A stretch of 46,964 nucleotides of DNA, from NCBI GenBank assembly GCA_016879935.1, contig JAACJQ010000274.1:1-46964 (forward strand). Reading direction: 5' to 3'. The notes below the pieces were generated by a model, which saw only the letters and a program-made list of their open reading frames with translations, was not told where the DNA came from and searched no databases. Position 1 is the first letter of the stretch; each line of letters begins with the position of its first letter. This document shows positions 26,205 to 34,740 of this stretch, in pieces. This DNA comes from Archangiaceae bacterium. GTDB lineage: Bacteria > Myxococcota > Myxococcia > Myxococcales > Myxococcaceae. The position numbers were made by a program, and so were the translations under genes.

Positions 26205-26277
26205 TGGAGCCACACGGGATCGAACCGTGGACCTCCTGAATGCCATTCAGGCGCTCTCCCAGCTGAGCTATGACCCC
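26205..26277 (-). tRNA. tRNA-Ala (anticodon GGC)
   Basis: A 73-nt cloverleaf can be folded by eye. The acceptor arms GGGGTCA and TGGCTCC pair with two G-U wobbles, followed by discriminator A. The D arm contains GCTCAGCTGGGAGAGC. The anticodon stem CCTGA/TCAGG holds the loop ATGGCAT with anticodon GGC, and the T loop is TTCGATC. CCA is not encoded. It lies after the coiled-coil gene and before a strong terminator. Confidence 0.96.
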
Positions 26278-26322
26278 GTATTCACTTGATGTCCGGGCCG
26301 AGGCCCGAAAGACGCGCGTCGT

Positions 26323-26718
26323 TTACCGTCTTTTTGCTGCGGGCGCTACTCCCTTCGACGCAGCCGTCATTTTTTCCTGAAGCCGCTTGGCGATTTCGGC
26401 GCCCTCGGCCAGCAGGTCGTTGATCGACGCGTTCTGCGCCTGAATCTTGCCGGTGACGACCTCGAGCGCCTTGCGCACGGTCGAGAGGTTGTTGCCGAGC
26501 TGGAGGCGACCCTTCGAGACCTCGGCCCACACGGCCTCGCCGAGATCGCGGTAGGCGCGGTCCATGTCGCGCTCGAGCATGTTCGACGACACCTTGGCCT
26601 GAGCGATCTGGTTGAGGTGATCGACCTGCTCCCGCAGCGCGCGGAGCTGGGCCTGGGCTTCGTCCCACGCGAGCTGAATCTGCTTGAGCACGGCGTCGTT
26701 GTTGCTCGGAGGCGGCAT
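26323..26718 (-). CDS. Small coiled-coil protein, unknown function
   Basis: A 131-residue protein that is almost entirely helical and charged, with heptad-like stretches from about residue 10 to 60 (QLRALREQVDHLNQIAQAKV) and 75 to 120. There is no signal peptide or membrane segment. GGAG lies 5 nt before ATG 26718, and an ATG and a GTG sit directly upstream in frame. It follows rsmB by about 37 nt and precedes tRNA-Ala. I recognise no family. A GC-rich inverted repeat (26294-26307) without a U-run lies between it and the tRNA. Confidence 0.75.
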   Translation of the reverse strand: MPPPSNNDAVLKQIQLAWDEAQAQLRALREQVDHLNQIAQAKVSSNMLERDMDRAYRDLGEAVWAEVSKGRLQLGNNLSTVRKALEVVTGKIQAQNASINDLLAEGAEIAKRLQEKMTAASKGVAPAAKRR

Positions 26719-26755
26719 CATCACTCCATGAAAAGCGAGGGCTGCCGAAACGGTA

Positions 26756-28051
26756 TCACCGCTTCAGGAGCCGGGCACCGAAGAACCCGCCGCCGTCGAG
26801 GCGATGGGGCCAGACGCGGAGGGGCGCTCCGTCGAGGCTGAACGCCGGGTGCTTCGCGAGGAATCGTTCGACCACCGTCTCGTCTTCGTCGCGGAGCACG
26901 CTGCAGGTGCCGTAGACGATCACCCCACCCGCTTTGAGCTTTGGCGCGACCTTCTCGAGGATCTCGAGCTGCGTCTTCTGCAGCTCGGCCACCTTGTCCT
27001 TCGAGAGCTTCCATTTCTGATCGGGTTCGCGGGCGAGCGTTCCCGTGCCGCTGCAGGGCGCGTCGATGAGCACGATGTCTGCGAGATCGATGCGCGGCTC
27101 GATGGGGAAGCTGACGTGGCGCAGCTTGAGCTCACCGCAGCGCGACTTCGCCTCCGCGAGGCGCTTCGCCGAGTTGTCGAACGCGTACACGCGGCCCGTC
27201 GGGCCAACTGCGTCGGCGAGGAAGATCGACTTGCCGCCCGCACCCGCGCAGTAGTCGACGATGGTCTGGCCCGGCTTCGCCTTGCAGAGATCGGCGAGCA
27301 GCTGGCTGCCGAGATCCATCACCTGCAGGCGGCCCTCCTTCATCCACCGCGATTCGAAGATCGCCCTGCCCTCGTCGGTCGCGACGACCGCGTCGGGCAG
27401 CTCGGCGCACGCCTTCAAGGGATACCCATGCTCGATCAGCATCGGCAGCAGCTCGTCGCGCGTTCCGTTCGGCCGCACCCGCATGGTGAGGAACGGTTCG
27501 CGGTTCAGCGCGCTCAGAATGGCGTCGAGCTCGTCGACCGGCGCGACGTCGGCGATCGCCTTCGCGAGCCAGTTCGGAAACGAGTGCTGCGTCGCCGCGC
27601 GGTCGAGTGGGTCGCTGCTGAACTCGAGCGTCACGTCCTTCGCGAGCTCGTCCTTGATGACGGCATCGGGAATCGAGCGCGGGCGAACGGGGCCAGGCAG
27701 CGCCACCTCGACCATCGTGCGATCGACCGTGGCTCCAGTGAGCACCTTGCGCCACAGGGCGTAGCGGAAGATCGCTTCGTCGCCTTTCAGGTTGAAGGAT
27801 GACGGCGCACGACCGCGGGCCTTCGCGGCGAGATCGAGCAGCCGCTGGTGCCGAGAGAGCTCACGAACGGCGAACGCGACGAAGCGGCGATCGTTGCCGC
27901 CGAGCTTGGCGTGCTTCTGCAGCGCCTCCGAGATCGCCGCGCGCAGCGGCTTGCCCTTCAGCACGGCAAGGTGCGCCTCGATCACCGCGATCGCCCCAGC
28001 GCGGGAGGCCCTGCCGACGATCGTGGTGTTGGCGCTCTGGTCGGTCGTCAT
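26756..28051 (-). CDS. rsmB: 16S rRNA m5C methyltransferase, RsmB/NOP2 family
   Basis: A 431-residue RsmB (Fmu/Sun) type enzyme that methylates C967 of 16S rRNA using S-adenosylmethionine. An N-terminal NusB-like helical domain (about 15-145) precedes the methyltransferase domain. The SAM loop is DYCAGAGGKS (266-275). The two conserved cysteines are C333 in DAPCSGTG and C383 in YGTCS; in this family the latter makes the covalent adduct and the former helps release the product. A PUA-like terminus is not evident. ATG 28051 has no clear ribosome site. RsmB fits best because of the NusB-like domain, though closely related m5C methyltransferases cannot be excluded. Confidence 0.9.
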   Translation of the reverse strand: MTTDQSANTTIVGRASRAGAIAVIEAHLAVLKGKPLRAAISEALQKHAKLGGNDRRFVAFAVRELSRHQRLLDLAAKARGRAPSSFNLKGDEAIFRYALWRKVLTGATVDRTMVEVALPGPVRPRSIPDAVIKDELAKDVTLEFSSDPLDRAATQHSFPNWLAKAIADVAPVDELDAILSALNREPFLTMRVRPNGTRDELLPMLIEHGYPLKACAELPDAVVATDEGRAIFESRWMKEGRLQVMDLGSQLLADLCKAKPGQTIVDYCAGAGGKSIFLADAVGPTGRVYAFDNSAKRLAEAKSRCGELKLRHVSFPIEPRIDLADIVLIDAPCSGTGTLAREPDQKWKLSKDKVAELQKTQLEILEKVAPKLKAGGVIVYGTCSVLRDEDETVVERFLAKHPAFSLDGAPLRVWPHRLDGGGFFGARLLKR

Positions 28052-28093
28052 CGCGACGTGCGTAGCGCAGGTCTGGCGTGGCTGCCGAAGTTC

Positions 28094-30013
28094 CTACCGA
28101 GCCCAGTTCGGCGGCCAGAGCAGTTGCGAATCTGCAGCCTGGTGTTCGGTCTTCACCGCAGGAGCGAACCGGCGCGCCCGCTCGAGGCCCGCCGACGTCA
28201 GCCGATTCCACCGCAGGTCGACGGAGCGCAACGCTGGCCACGGCACCGAGGCGAGCACGTCGAGCCCCGCGTCTGACAACTCGCTGCCGCTCAGGTCGAG
28301 CGCTTCACACGTCGCGACGAGGCCTGATCTCACGAGCACCGCCGCCACCTCATCGAGTTGGCCAGCGAGACGAACGACCTCGAGCGCGGGCATCGGCCGC
28401 TCCAGCCACGAAGAGAGCCACGCCCCTGCGGCCCCGCCCTGCCACGCAAGCTCGAGCACCCGCAGCCCCGGTGTTCGGGGCACCTCGACGCTCGGGAGCT
28501 GATCGACCGCCAACGTCAGCCGATCGCAGCGAGGCAAGAGGAGCCGCCCCAGGCGCGACACCGCGCCGGTGATCTGGAGCGTGCGGAGCTGCCCGAGCGC
28601 AGGCCAGAGCGTCGAGAGATCTCCCCACTCATGCCCCTCGAGCACGTCGTCGTCGGACCAGACGAACCCGTCGAGCACGAGGCGATGGAGGCCACGCAAC
28701 GCCCGCCCCAGCACGCTCACGTCGCCGCCATCGTCGACACCTGAGACGTGGAGCTGTCGCAGCAGGTGCCCACTTGGTCGCTCGAGCAGCGGCGCGATCT
28801 GCGCGGGAGCGACCGACGCAGAATCGATGAAGCCGCCGCGCCACTTGAACGTGTGGACGCGACCGAGAATCGGCGCAGCGACGAGCTGAAACAGATGAGC
28901 AGCGAGGTGCTTGTCGAACTGCGGCCCCTGCTGGAGCCGATTGAGCGCGGCCATCACGGACGCATCGGGGTCGCCGGCGTCCTGAAGCGCATCGAGATAG
29001 ACGAGGTGTGGCTGCCAGCCACCGCGCGGCTCACTTCGTTGAGCCTGGGCACGCAAGGCGTCGAGGCTGCCCTCGCCCTTCGCGAGCAGGGGCGCTTCGG
29101 CCGCCGCCAGCAGCGCCTCGACCTCCGCGAGCTCACCGTTCACCGCGGGTGCAGGCGGAGCTGCAGGACCGAACGCCAGCGCAGCGCCGTTCTCGGAGAG
29201 GGAGAACAGCCGGGCCCGTCGTGGGTCGACGATCAACGCGCCGCCACCCGCTCCGACGACCGAGGCGAACTCGGCCTGGTCGTTCTCGGAGACGGGCGTG
29301 AAGCTCGCCCCGTCACCAGCCAGCAGCGCGCCCCGACAACCGATGACGAACTGCGCTCCGACCACGGCCAAGTGGAGCGCCTCGCGGCTGCCCATCGACA
29401 CCGCGACAAAGGAGCGCCCACCATCTTTCGAGAACCAGACGCCGTCGCCCCGAACGAGCACGAGGTCGCCGATCGAAACGGCCTGCTGCAGCTGAACCCG
29501 CTTCAGGGTCGGAATGGGGGTGGCGCTCTCGCCCAGCAGCCATCGCCCCTGCTGCCCGAAGAACGTCGAGCTCGCACACGCGACGAGACGATCGGGCACG
29601 AACTCGAGCGGAGCGGGCTCGAAGGTTGTCGCGTCACGCCTCCGGCGCCAGGCACCGGTGCCATCGAAGGCCCACAGCCCCTCTGCTCCGTCCTCGGCGA
29701 GGCGAACACCGGCCTTCGGGAGCAGCACCTCACTCCAGGTCGCGCCGTCGACCGACCAACGAACGTCCGTCGCTTCGGGCCAACCACGCACCACCACCCC
29801 ACCGAACGCGCACAGCACGGGCAGCGCCGTTGAATGCCGCAGCACTTCTCGCCACGAGCCGAGGTCCGACGAGAAGGAGAGCACCCACGGCCCTGACGCG
29901 CTCGCGTACGGCCGATCGTGGCTCGACAGCCAGAGGCCACGCTCGGTCCTCGCCACGGCGGAGGGGAACGCAACCGGGCTCTTCAGCTTCTCCAGCTTGA
30001 GTCGGGGAGCCAC
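28094..30013 (-). CDS. Asp-box (BNR) / leucine-rich repeat protein
   Basis: A 639-residue protein in two parts. Residues 1-270 are beta-rich with several Asp-box-like turns (SVDGATW, SKDGGRSF), as in six- or seven-bladed propellers. A linker near 300-355 resembles the TIGR02996 motif seen before repeats in myxobacteria (LVYLDALQDAGDP). Residues 400-620 are ribonuclease-inhibitor-like leucine-rich repeats (LDLSGSELSDAGLDVL, VDLRWNRLTSAGLERA). No signal peptide is visible, so it is probably a cytoplasmic protein-binding scaffold. The start is GTG 30013, 59 nt from the divergent hydrolase gene. Partner and role are unknown. Confidence 0.75.
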   Translation of the reverse strand: MAPRLKLEKLKSPVAFPSAVARTERGLWLSSHDRPYASASGPWVLSFSSDLGSWREVLRHSTALPVLCAFGGVVVRGWPEATDVRWSVDGATWSEVLLPKAGVRLAEDGAEGLWAFDGTGAWRRRRDATTFEPAPLEFVPDRLVACASSTFFGQQGRWLLGESATPIPTLKRVQLQQAVSIGDLVLVRGDGVWFSKDGGRSFVAVSMGSREALHLAVVGAQFVIGCRGALLAGDGASFTPVSENDQAEFASVVGAGGGALIVDPRRARLFSLSENGAALAFGPAAPPAPAVNGELAEVEALLAAAEAPLLAKGEGSLDALRAQAQRSEPRGGWQPHLVYLDALQDAGDPDASVMAALNRLQQGPQFDKHLAAHLFQLVAAPILGRVHTFKWRGGFIDSASVAPAQIAPLLERPSGHLLRQLHVSGVDDGGDVSVLGRALRGLHRLVLDGFVWSDDDVLEGHEWGDLSTLWPALGQLRTLQITGAVSRLGRLLLPRCDRLTLAVDQLPSVEVPRTPGLRVLELAWQGGAAGAWLSSWLERPMPALEVVRLAGQLDEVAAVLVRSGLVATCEALDLSGSELSDAGLDVLASVPWPALRSVDLRWNRLTSAGLERARRFAPAVKTEHQAADSQLLWPPNWAR

Positions 30014-30072
30014 GACGCCATGTTGCCTTCGCGCCGCTCGATATCGAGAGAAAGCTGAGGCATGAGCGCCTC

Positions 30073-31008
30073 ATGAAGACGACCGAGTTCTGGCACCAGG
30101 CGAGCGACGGCAAGGCCCTCTTCGTACGCAAGGTGCTCCCCGACGGAGCCCTGCGCGGCATCATTCACATCGCCCATGGACTCGGTGAGCACTCGCAGCG
30201 CTACCTGCGCGTCGCCGAGAAGTTCGCGGCCGAGGGCTTCGTGGTCTTCGCCGACGATCACCGCGGTCACGGGAAAACGGCCGTCACGGCCGACGAGCTG
30301 GGCTTCTTCGGCAAGGGCGGCATTCACCGTGTCGTCGACGATCTCGCCGAGCTGATGCGCTTCGAGAAGAACGAGCACCCCAACCTGCCCTTCGTGCTCT
30401 TCGGCCACTCGATGGGCTCGTACCTCTCGCAGGAACTCGTGCTCCGACACGCGAACGAGCTGACTGGCGTGATCCTCTCGGCGTCAGCGGGCAAGCCCAG
30501 CGCGCTCGCGTCGGCCGGCCGCTACGTCGCACGCCTCGAACGGCTGCGCCTGGGTGCGCTCGGGAAGAGTTCCATTCTGCGCGGGCTCTCGTTCGATGCC
30601 TTCAACAAGCCGTTCGCGAAGCTGGGGCCGACGAAGTTCGAGTGGCTCAGCCGCGATCGCGCCGAGGTCGACCAGTACGTCGCCGACCCGCTCTGCGGCT
30701 TCGATGCGACGACGTCACTGTGGGTCGAGCTGCTCGATCTGCTCGCCGAGATCTCTCGGCCCGAGCGCCAGGCGGCGCTGCCGAAGTCGTTGCCCGTGCG
30801 CATCATCTCGGGTGGTGAAGATCCCGCGAATGAGCGCGCGAAAGGAGCCCGCCAGCTCACGGCCGCGCTCCAGGCAGCCGGGCTCACGAAGGTCGAGCTC
30901 ACCGTCTACGAAGGCGCACGGCACGAGCTGCTCAACGAGACCAACCGCGACGACATCACCCGCGATCTGATCGGCTGGCTGAACGCGCTGCTCCCCCAGA
31001 AGGGGTGA
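30073..31008 (+). CDS. Alpha/beta hydrolase of the monoacylglycerol lipase / lysophospholipase type
   Basis: A 311-residue serine hydrolase of the Hydrolase_4 group. The nucleophile elbow is GHSMGS (S113), and the acid and histidine are visible as GGEDP (D250) and GARHE (H284). The oxyanion segment HGLGEHSQRY is near 35-44, and DHRGHGKT (62-69) is typical of monoglyceride lipases. A lid-like region spans about 150-235. There is no signal peptide, so it is a cytoplasmic esterase of mono- or lysolipids; the exact substrate cannot be read. It is divergent from the Asp-box/LRR gene and convergent with tRNA-Leu. Confidence 0.9.
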   Translation: MKTTEFWHQASDGKALFVRKVLPDGALRGIIHIAHGLGEHSQRYLRVAEKFAAEGFVVFADDHRGHGKTAVTADELGFFGKGGIHRVVDDLAELMRFEKNEHPNLPFVLFGHSMGSYLSQELVLRHANELTGVILSASAGKPSALASAGRYVARLERLRLGALGKSSILRGLSFDAFNKPFAKLGPTKFEWLSRDRAEVDQYVADPLCGFDATTSLWVELLDLLAEISRPERQAALPKSLPVRIISGGEDPANERAKGARQLTAALQAAGLTKVELTVYEGARHELLNETNRDDITRDLIGWLNALLPQKG

Positions 31009-31023
31009 GCGGAGGTCGAGCAG

Positions 31024-31109
31024 TGGCCTTCCCCGGACTCGAACCGGGACGCGGGGTCAGCCGCAGCGGATTTTGAGTCCGCCTCGTCTACCAGTTTCGA
31101 CAGAAGGCC
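31024..31109 (-). tRNA. tRNA-Leu (anticodon CAA)
   Basis: An 86-nt class II tRNA. The acceptor arms GGCCTTC/GAAGGCC pair perfectly. The anticodon stem GCGGA/TCCGC holds the loop CTCAAAA with anticodon CAA. A long variable arm (TGCGG...CCGCG) is typical of tRNA-Leu, and the T arm is CCCGG-TTCGAGT-CCGGG. CCA is not encoded. It reads UUG codons. The 90 nt upstream (31110-31199) must hold its promoter and that of the divergent gene at 31200; I cannot name the boxes. Confidence 0.95.
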
Positions 31110-31199
31110 GTTCTCGTCGACGGACGCGGTGAGTACCAGATTCCAGACGAGGGGGAAGCACCTTGTCGTGGCCACGCTCCCTCAGGTACAGGCCGCCGC

Positions 31200-31946
31200 A
31201 TGCTGAACCTGGTGTACGCCCTCGCGGCCGGAATCGTCATCACCGTCGTCATCAAGCTGGCTGGCTTCTCGCTCATCGCGGGAATCATCCCCGGCACCAT
31301 CGTCATGCTCGGCGCCTACGTCGTCCTCGCGCGCCGCACCTTCGTGAAGGTGCAGGCCGTGATGGAGAGCGTGAAGAAGGAGTTCGAGTCGATGCCGGCC
31401 AACGAGAAGGAGCGCAAGGTCAAGGCCGACAAGGTGATCAAGATGCTCGAGGCGGCGCTCCCGCTCGGCAAGGAGCAGTTCCTCATCGAGAGTGAGCTGC
31501 ACGCGCAGATCGGCATGATTCACCACCTCTTCAAGAACACCGAGGCGGCCATGGCCTCGTTCTCGAAGACGACGCCGCGCAGCTACCTCGCGCGCGCCAT
31601 GCAGGCCGCCATCTACTTCCAGCGCAAGGACTACCAGGCCATGCGCTCCGCCTTCGAAGAGGCCGTCAAACACGGCAAGAAGGACGGCATGGTGTGGGCG
31701 GCGTACGCGTGGTGCCTGCAGCAGAACAAAGACGTCGACGGCGCGCTGAAGGTGCTCGCGAGGAGCGTGGCCGAGAACCCGAGCGACGACAAACTCAAGA
31801 GCGCCCTCACCGCCCTGCAGAACGACAAGAAGCTCAAGATGAAGGCGTGGGAGCCGGGCTGGTGGCAGTTCGGCCTCGAGGCTCCGCCGATGCAGCAGCC
31901 CCAGTTCATGGGTGGCGGCCGGCGCGGCCGGTTCATGCGCCGCTGA
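31200..31946 (+). CDS. Membrane-anchored TPR-like protein, unknown function
   Basis: A 248-residue protein. Two hydrophobic segments (about 3-22 and 24-44) form an N-terminal membrane hairpin. A basic helical part follows, then TPR-like helices (about 100-210: ELHAQIGMIHHLFKNTEAAM, WAAYAWCLQQNKDVDGALKV) and a Gly/Arg-rich tail (GGGRRGRFMRR). I recognise no named family. The TPR part would face the cytoplasm if both termini do. It lies 66 nt before the ECF sigma gene in the same direction, but the gap and different content do not show that they form one operon. Confidence 0.8.
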   Translation: MLNLVYALAAGIVITVVIKLAGFSLIAGIIPGTIVMLGAYVVLARRTFVKVQAVMESVKKEFESMPANEKERKVKADKVIKMLEAALPLGKEQFLIESELHAQIGMIHHLFKNTEAAMASFSKTTPRSYLARAMQAAIYFQRKDYQAMRSAFEEAVKHGKKDGMVWAAYAWCLQQNKDVDGALKVLARSVAENPSDDKLKSALTALQNDKKLKMKAWEPGWWQFGLEAPPMQQPQFMGGGRRGRFMRR

Positions 31947-32012
31947 AGCAGTCGCTCTTGCAGCTGGCGATGTCTCACGCGGAAGCCCTCGCGTGTCGAA
32001 CGACCGGCAGGG

Positions 32013-32531
32013 ATGGTTCACGTGGCGGGGGACGCCGGCTTTTCGCGCGCAGAGCTCGACCAGCTCTACCGCCGTCATGCTCCGAGCGTCTTCCGGCGGG
32101 CCAGACGTCTGCTCGGGCGCGACGCCGACGCCTGGGACGCGGTGCAGGAGGTCTTTCAGAAGATGGTCACGGCCCATCAGAGCTTTCGCGGTGAAGCGCG
32201 GCCGATGACCTGGCTGTACCGCATCACCACGAACATCAGCCTCAACATGCTGCGCTCGCGGAGCCTGCGCGAACCGGCTGGTCTCACCGTGATCGACGGC
32301 CACGCCGATGATGGGCAGGAAGCGCTCGAGACGCGCAACCTGCTCCAGGCGTGGCTGAAAGGTCTGACGGAGCGCGAGCAGGAGATCGCCACGCTGCTCT
32401 TCATCGACGGCCTCACCCAGGAAGAGGTCGCCGACGTCCTGGAACTCTCGCGCAAGACCATCAACCGCGAGGTGGCCGAGCTGCGCGCGAAGGCTGCGGC
32501 GTTGGGCGCGTTGCCAGAAGGTGATTCGTGA
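32013..32531 (+). CDS. ECF-type RNA polymerase sigma factor
   Basis: A 172-residue sigma-70-family ECF factor with region 2 (about 18-85, including DAVQEVFQKMV and TWLYRITTN) and region 4 (about 115-160, including LTEREQEIATLLFIDG and the recognition helix LSRKTINREVAEL). ECF factors direct transcription of envelope or stress genes when released from an anti-sigma factor. ATG 32013 follows AGGG closely. Its TGA overlaps the GTG of the next gene, which has a zinc-binding motif and one membrane helix, so the pair is a sigma/anti-sigma unit. The operon probably regulates itself, but I found no repeated promoter motif I would defend. Confidence 0.92.
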   Translation: MVHVAGDAGFSRAELDQLYRRHAPSVFRRARRLLGRDADAWDAVQEVFQKMVTAHQSFRGEARPMTWLYRITTNISLNMLRSRSLREPAGLTVIDGHADDGQEALETRNLLQAWLKGLTEREQEIATLLFIDGLTQEEVADVLELSRKTINREVAELRAKAAALGALPEGDS

Positions 32532-33214
32532 GCCCGCACCTGTCGGCGCTGGTGATCGACGAGTTGGCGGCAGGGCTCCCGTCTGCTGACGCGGCGGCGC
32601 ACCTCGCCACGTGCACCGAGTGCCAGCAGCGGCTCGCCGCCGTGAAACAGGCCTCTGCGACCATCTCGGCGATGCCCGCATTTCAGCAGCGGCTCGACGC
32701 GGTGACGCTCGGGGAGCCGGCGCGACGAGGCCCCTGGCTCCGGCTGGTCTCCATCGCCCTCCCCGTCGCGGCGGCGCTCGCGCTCGTCGTGTTCTGGCCG
32801 CGGGGCGATGACGTGCTGCTGAAGGGCGCTCCGACCGTCGAGCTGATCGCGAATGAGAAGCCAGTCATGGTCGCGAAGCCAGGTGATCGCGTCACCCTCG
32901 CCGTGGGCGGCGCCGGAGCGACGCATGCCATCGTGTTCGGCGTCGACGCATCGGGCACCGTGACCAAGCTGTGGCCTGCGGGAGGCGAAGCTGCTCCCAT
33001 CGCGCCAGGTGCGCGGGTGTCACTCGACGTCAGCTTCGAGGTGACGCCGGGCGATCTCGTCCTCCTCGGTTTCTTCACGAAGACCACACAGCCCACCGAG
33101 CCGATTCGGGAAGCCATCGAGCGGAGCGTCGCCGGAGCGAGGGCCCCACTCGAGGTCCTCGCGCCGTCGGGCTTCGGAGCGGTGGCACGCAGTCGCCTGA
33201 AGGTGACTCCGTGA
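32528..33214 (+). CDS. Probable anti-sigma factor with zinc-finger motif and one membrane helix
   Basis: A 228-residue protein. The N-terminal cytoplasmic part has HLATCTECQQRL near 26-37, the H-x3-C-x2-C core of zinc-associated anti-sigma (ZAS) domains. One membrane helix spans about 72-90. The C-terminal 135 residues would lie in the periplasm and are beta-rich, probably the sensor. The domain order and GTGA overlap with the sigma gene support an anti-sigma role. It also overlaps the next gene by 4 nt, which ties the periplasmic sensor to the caspase-like product. The ZAS helices are short, so assignment rests on motif plus context. Confidence 0.8.
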   Translation: MSPHLSALVIDELAAGLPSADAAAHLATCTECQQRLAAVKQASATISAMPAFQQRLDAVTLGEPARRGPWLRLVSIALPVAAALALVVFWPRGDDVLLKGAPTVELIANEKPVMVAKPGDRVTLAVGGAGATHAIVFGVDASGTVTKLWPAGGEAAPIAPGARVSLDVSFEVTPGDLVLLGFFTKTTQPTEPIREAIERSVAGARAPLEVLAPSGFGAVARSRLKVTP

Positions 33215-34731
33215 ACTGGTGGTTCGCGCTCGTGCTGATCGTCGCGAGCACCTCGAACGCCGGTCCCGTTCGCCGGTGGGCCCTCGTCGCGGGAGAGAAC
33301 CGCGGCATCGGTGGCGACGAGACGCTCCGCTATGCCGAGAGCGACGCCCAGCGAATGCGTGACGCGCTCGTCGAGGTCGGAGGGGTGGCGCCTGGCGACG
33401 TCGTGCTGCTGAAGGGCGTTCGGGCCGACTCGTTGCGGGAGGCGCTGACTGCGTTGAAGGCACGGCTCGCGAAAGAAGCCACACCAACCGATCGCCTCAC
33501 CCTCTACCTCTCGGGCCACGCGGGTGACGGTGTGCTGCACCTCGACGACTCCGAGCTGCCGCTCGCGGAGCTGGTCGACTTCGTGAAGCAGGCGCCGGTC
33601 GAGGTCGGCGTGCTGATCGTCGACGCGTGTCGTTCGGGCTCGATGACCCGGCTCAAGGGGCTCAAACCGATCAGCGCCGCCCCCGTGAAGGTCGAGGCCT
33701 CCGGGCTGCAGGGCCGCGTGCTGATCTCGGCCTCGGGCGCCGACGAGTACGCGCAGGAGTCAGATGCGCTCAAGGGCAGCACCTTCACCCATCACTTCGT
33801 CACCGGCCTGCGCGGCGCGGCCGACACCTCGCGCGATGGGCGCGTCACGCTCGACGAGGTCTACGCCTGGGCCTGGTCGCGAACGATCGAGTCGACCTTC
33901 GGCTCTCGTGGTGGTGTGCAGCGGCCGTCGTTCAAGGTCGATCTGTCGGGCAACGGGCCGCTCGTGCTCTCCGAGCCCGGCGTGGTCGGTGGCCGCCTGG
34001 TGATCGGCGTCGACGCGCCCGGGCGCTGGCTCGTCGTGAATGCCGACACGCAGACCATCTTCGCCGAGCTCGACAAGCCTGCGGGTCCACTGACGCTCGC
34101 GGTGCCTCCGGGCGGCTACCGACTGCAGCTCAAGGCCGACTCGAGCGTGCTCGAACGCGAGGTGACGGTGCCCACCACGGGAGACGTCGTGGTGAGCGGC
34201 GGAGATCTCGAGCGGGCGTCTCTCAAGACGATCGCGCTCAAGGGCGCTCCGGCTTCGAGCGTGACGATCTCGGCAGGAGCCACGGTCGCCTCAGGCATCG
34301 TCAACGGTGTCTCGATTCAGCCAGGCGCCGAGCTGCGCTTTCGCGCCAACAACGACTTCGCGTGGATGCTCGACGAGCTGACGCTGGCACTCCTCGCGCG
34401 TGATGGCCGAAGCGTCGCGTCGGGTTTTCGGCAGACCGAGTTCGAGCTGCGCTTCGGCGTCGCGCATCGCTTCTTCATCTCGCGGCTGTCGTTGTCGCTG
34501 GGCCTCGAGCTGGGACCGATTCTGGCGTTGCAGAACGATCTGCCTGATCGCGCCGCGCGAACGAGTCTGGGACTCACTGGCGATGTGCAGCTCGAAGGTC
34601 GCTTGCCGATCATTCGGCCGGTCGAGCTCTACGTGCTGCTCACCGGCGGCGGTGCGGTGGTGAAGAAGAGCGCAGGTGTCGTCCCCGTTCCCCGAGTCGC
34701 TGGCTCTGCCGGTGTCGCGCTGACGTTCTGA
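33211..34731 (+). CDS. Exported caspase-like (peptidase C14) protein with barrel-like C-terminus
   Basis: A 506-residue protein starting at GTG 33211, which overlaps the anti-sigma stop. A short signal sequence (about 1-17) precedes a caspase-fold domain (20-245) with the catalytic pair H103 (YLSGHAGDG) and C140 (VDACRSGS). A beta-rich middle (250-375) follows. The last 130 residues (FELRFGVAHRFFISRLSLSLGLELG onward in short strands) alternate like an outer-membrane barrel and end in VALTF. Bacterial caspase homologues cleave after basic or acidic residues in signalling and death pathways, but most are cytoplasmic. An exported one encoded with a sigma/anti-sigma pair suggests proteolysis that controls sigma release. 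The membrane-barrel call is inferred from pattern only. Confidence 0.85.
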   Translation: MNWWFALVLIVASTSNAGPVRRWALVAGENRGIGGDETLRYAESDAQRMRDALVEVGGVAPGDVVLLKGVRADSLREALTALKARLAKEATPTDRLTLYLSGHAGDGVLHLDDSELPLAELVDFVKQAPVEVGVLIVDACRSGSMTRLKGLKPISAAPVKVEASGLQGRVLISASGADEYAQESDALKGSTFTHHFVTGLRGAADTSRDGRVTLDEVYAWAWSRTIESTFGSRGGVQRPSFKVDLSGNGPLVLSEPGVVGGRLVIGVDAPGRWLVVNADTQTIFAELDKPAGPLTLAVPPGGYRLQLKADSSVLEREVTVPTTGDVVVSGGDLERASLKTIALKGAPASSVTISAGATVASGIVNGVSIQPGAELRFRANNDFAWMLDELTLALLARDGRSVASGFRQTEFELRFGVAHRFFISRLSLSLGLELGPILALQNDLPDRAARTSLGLTGDVQLEGRLPIIRPVELYVLLTGGGAVVKKSAGVVPVPRVAGSAGVALTF

Positions 34732-34740
34732 GGAGCCGAG

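Noticed and set aside
26294-26307. CGGGCC/GGCCCG inverted repeat between the coiled-coil gene and tRNA-Ala
   Set aside because: No U-run and a 2-4 nt loop; too weak to call a terminator.
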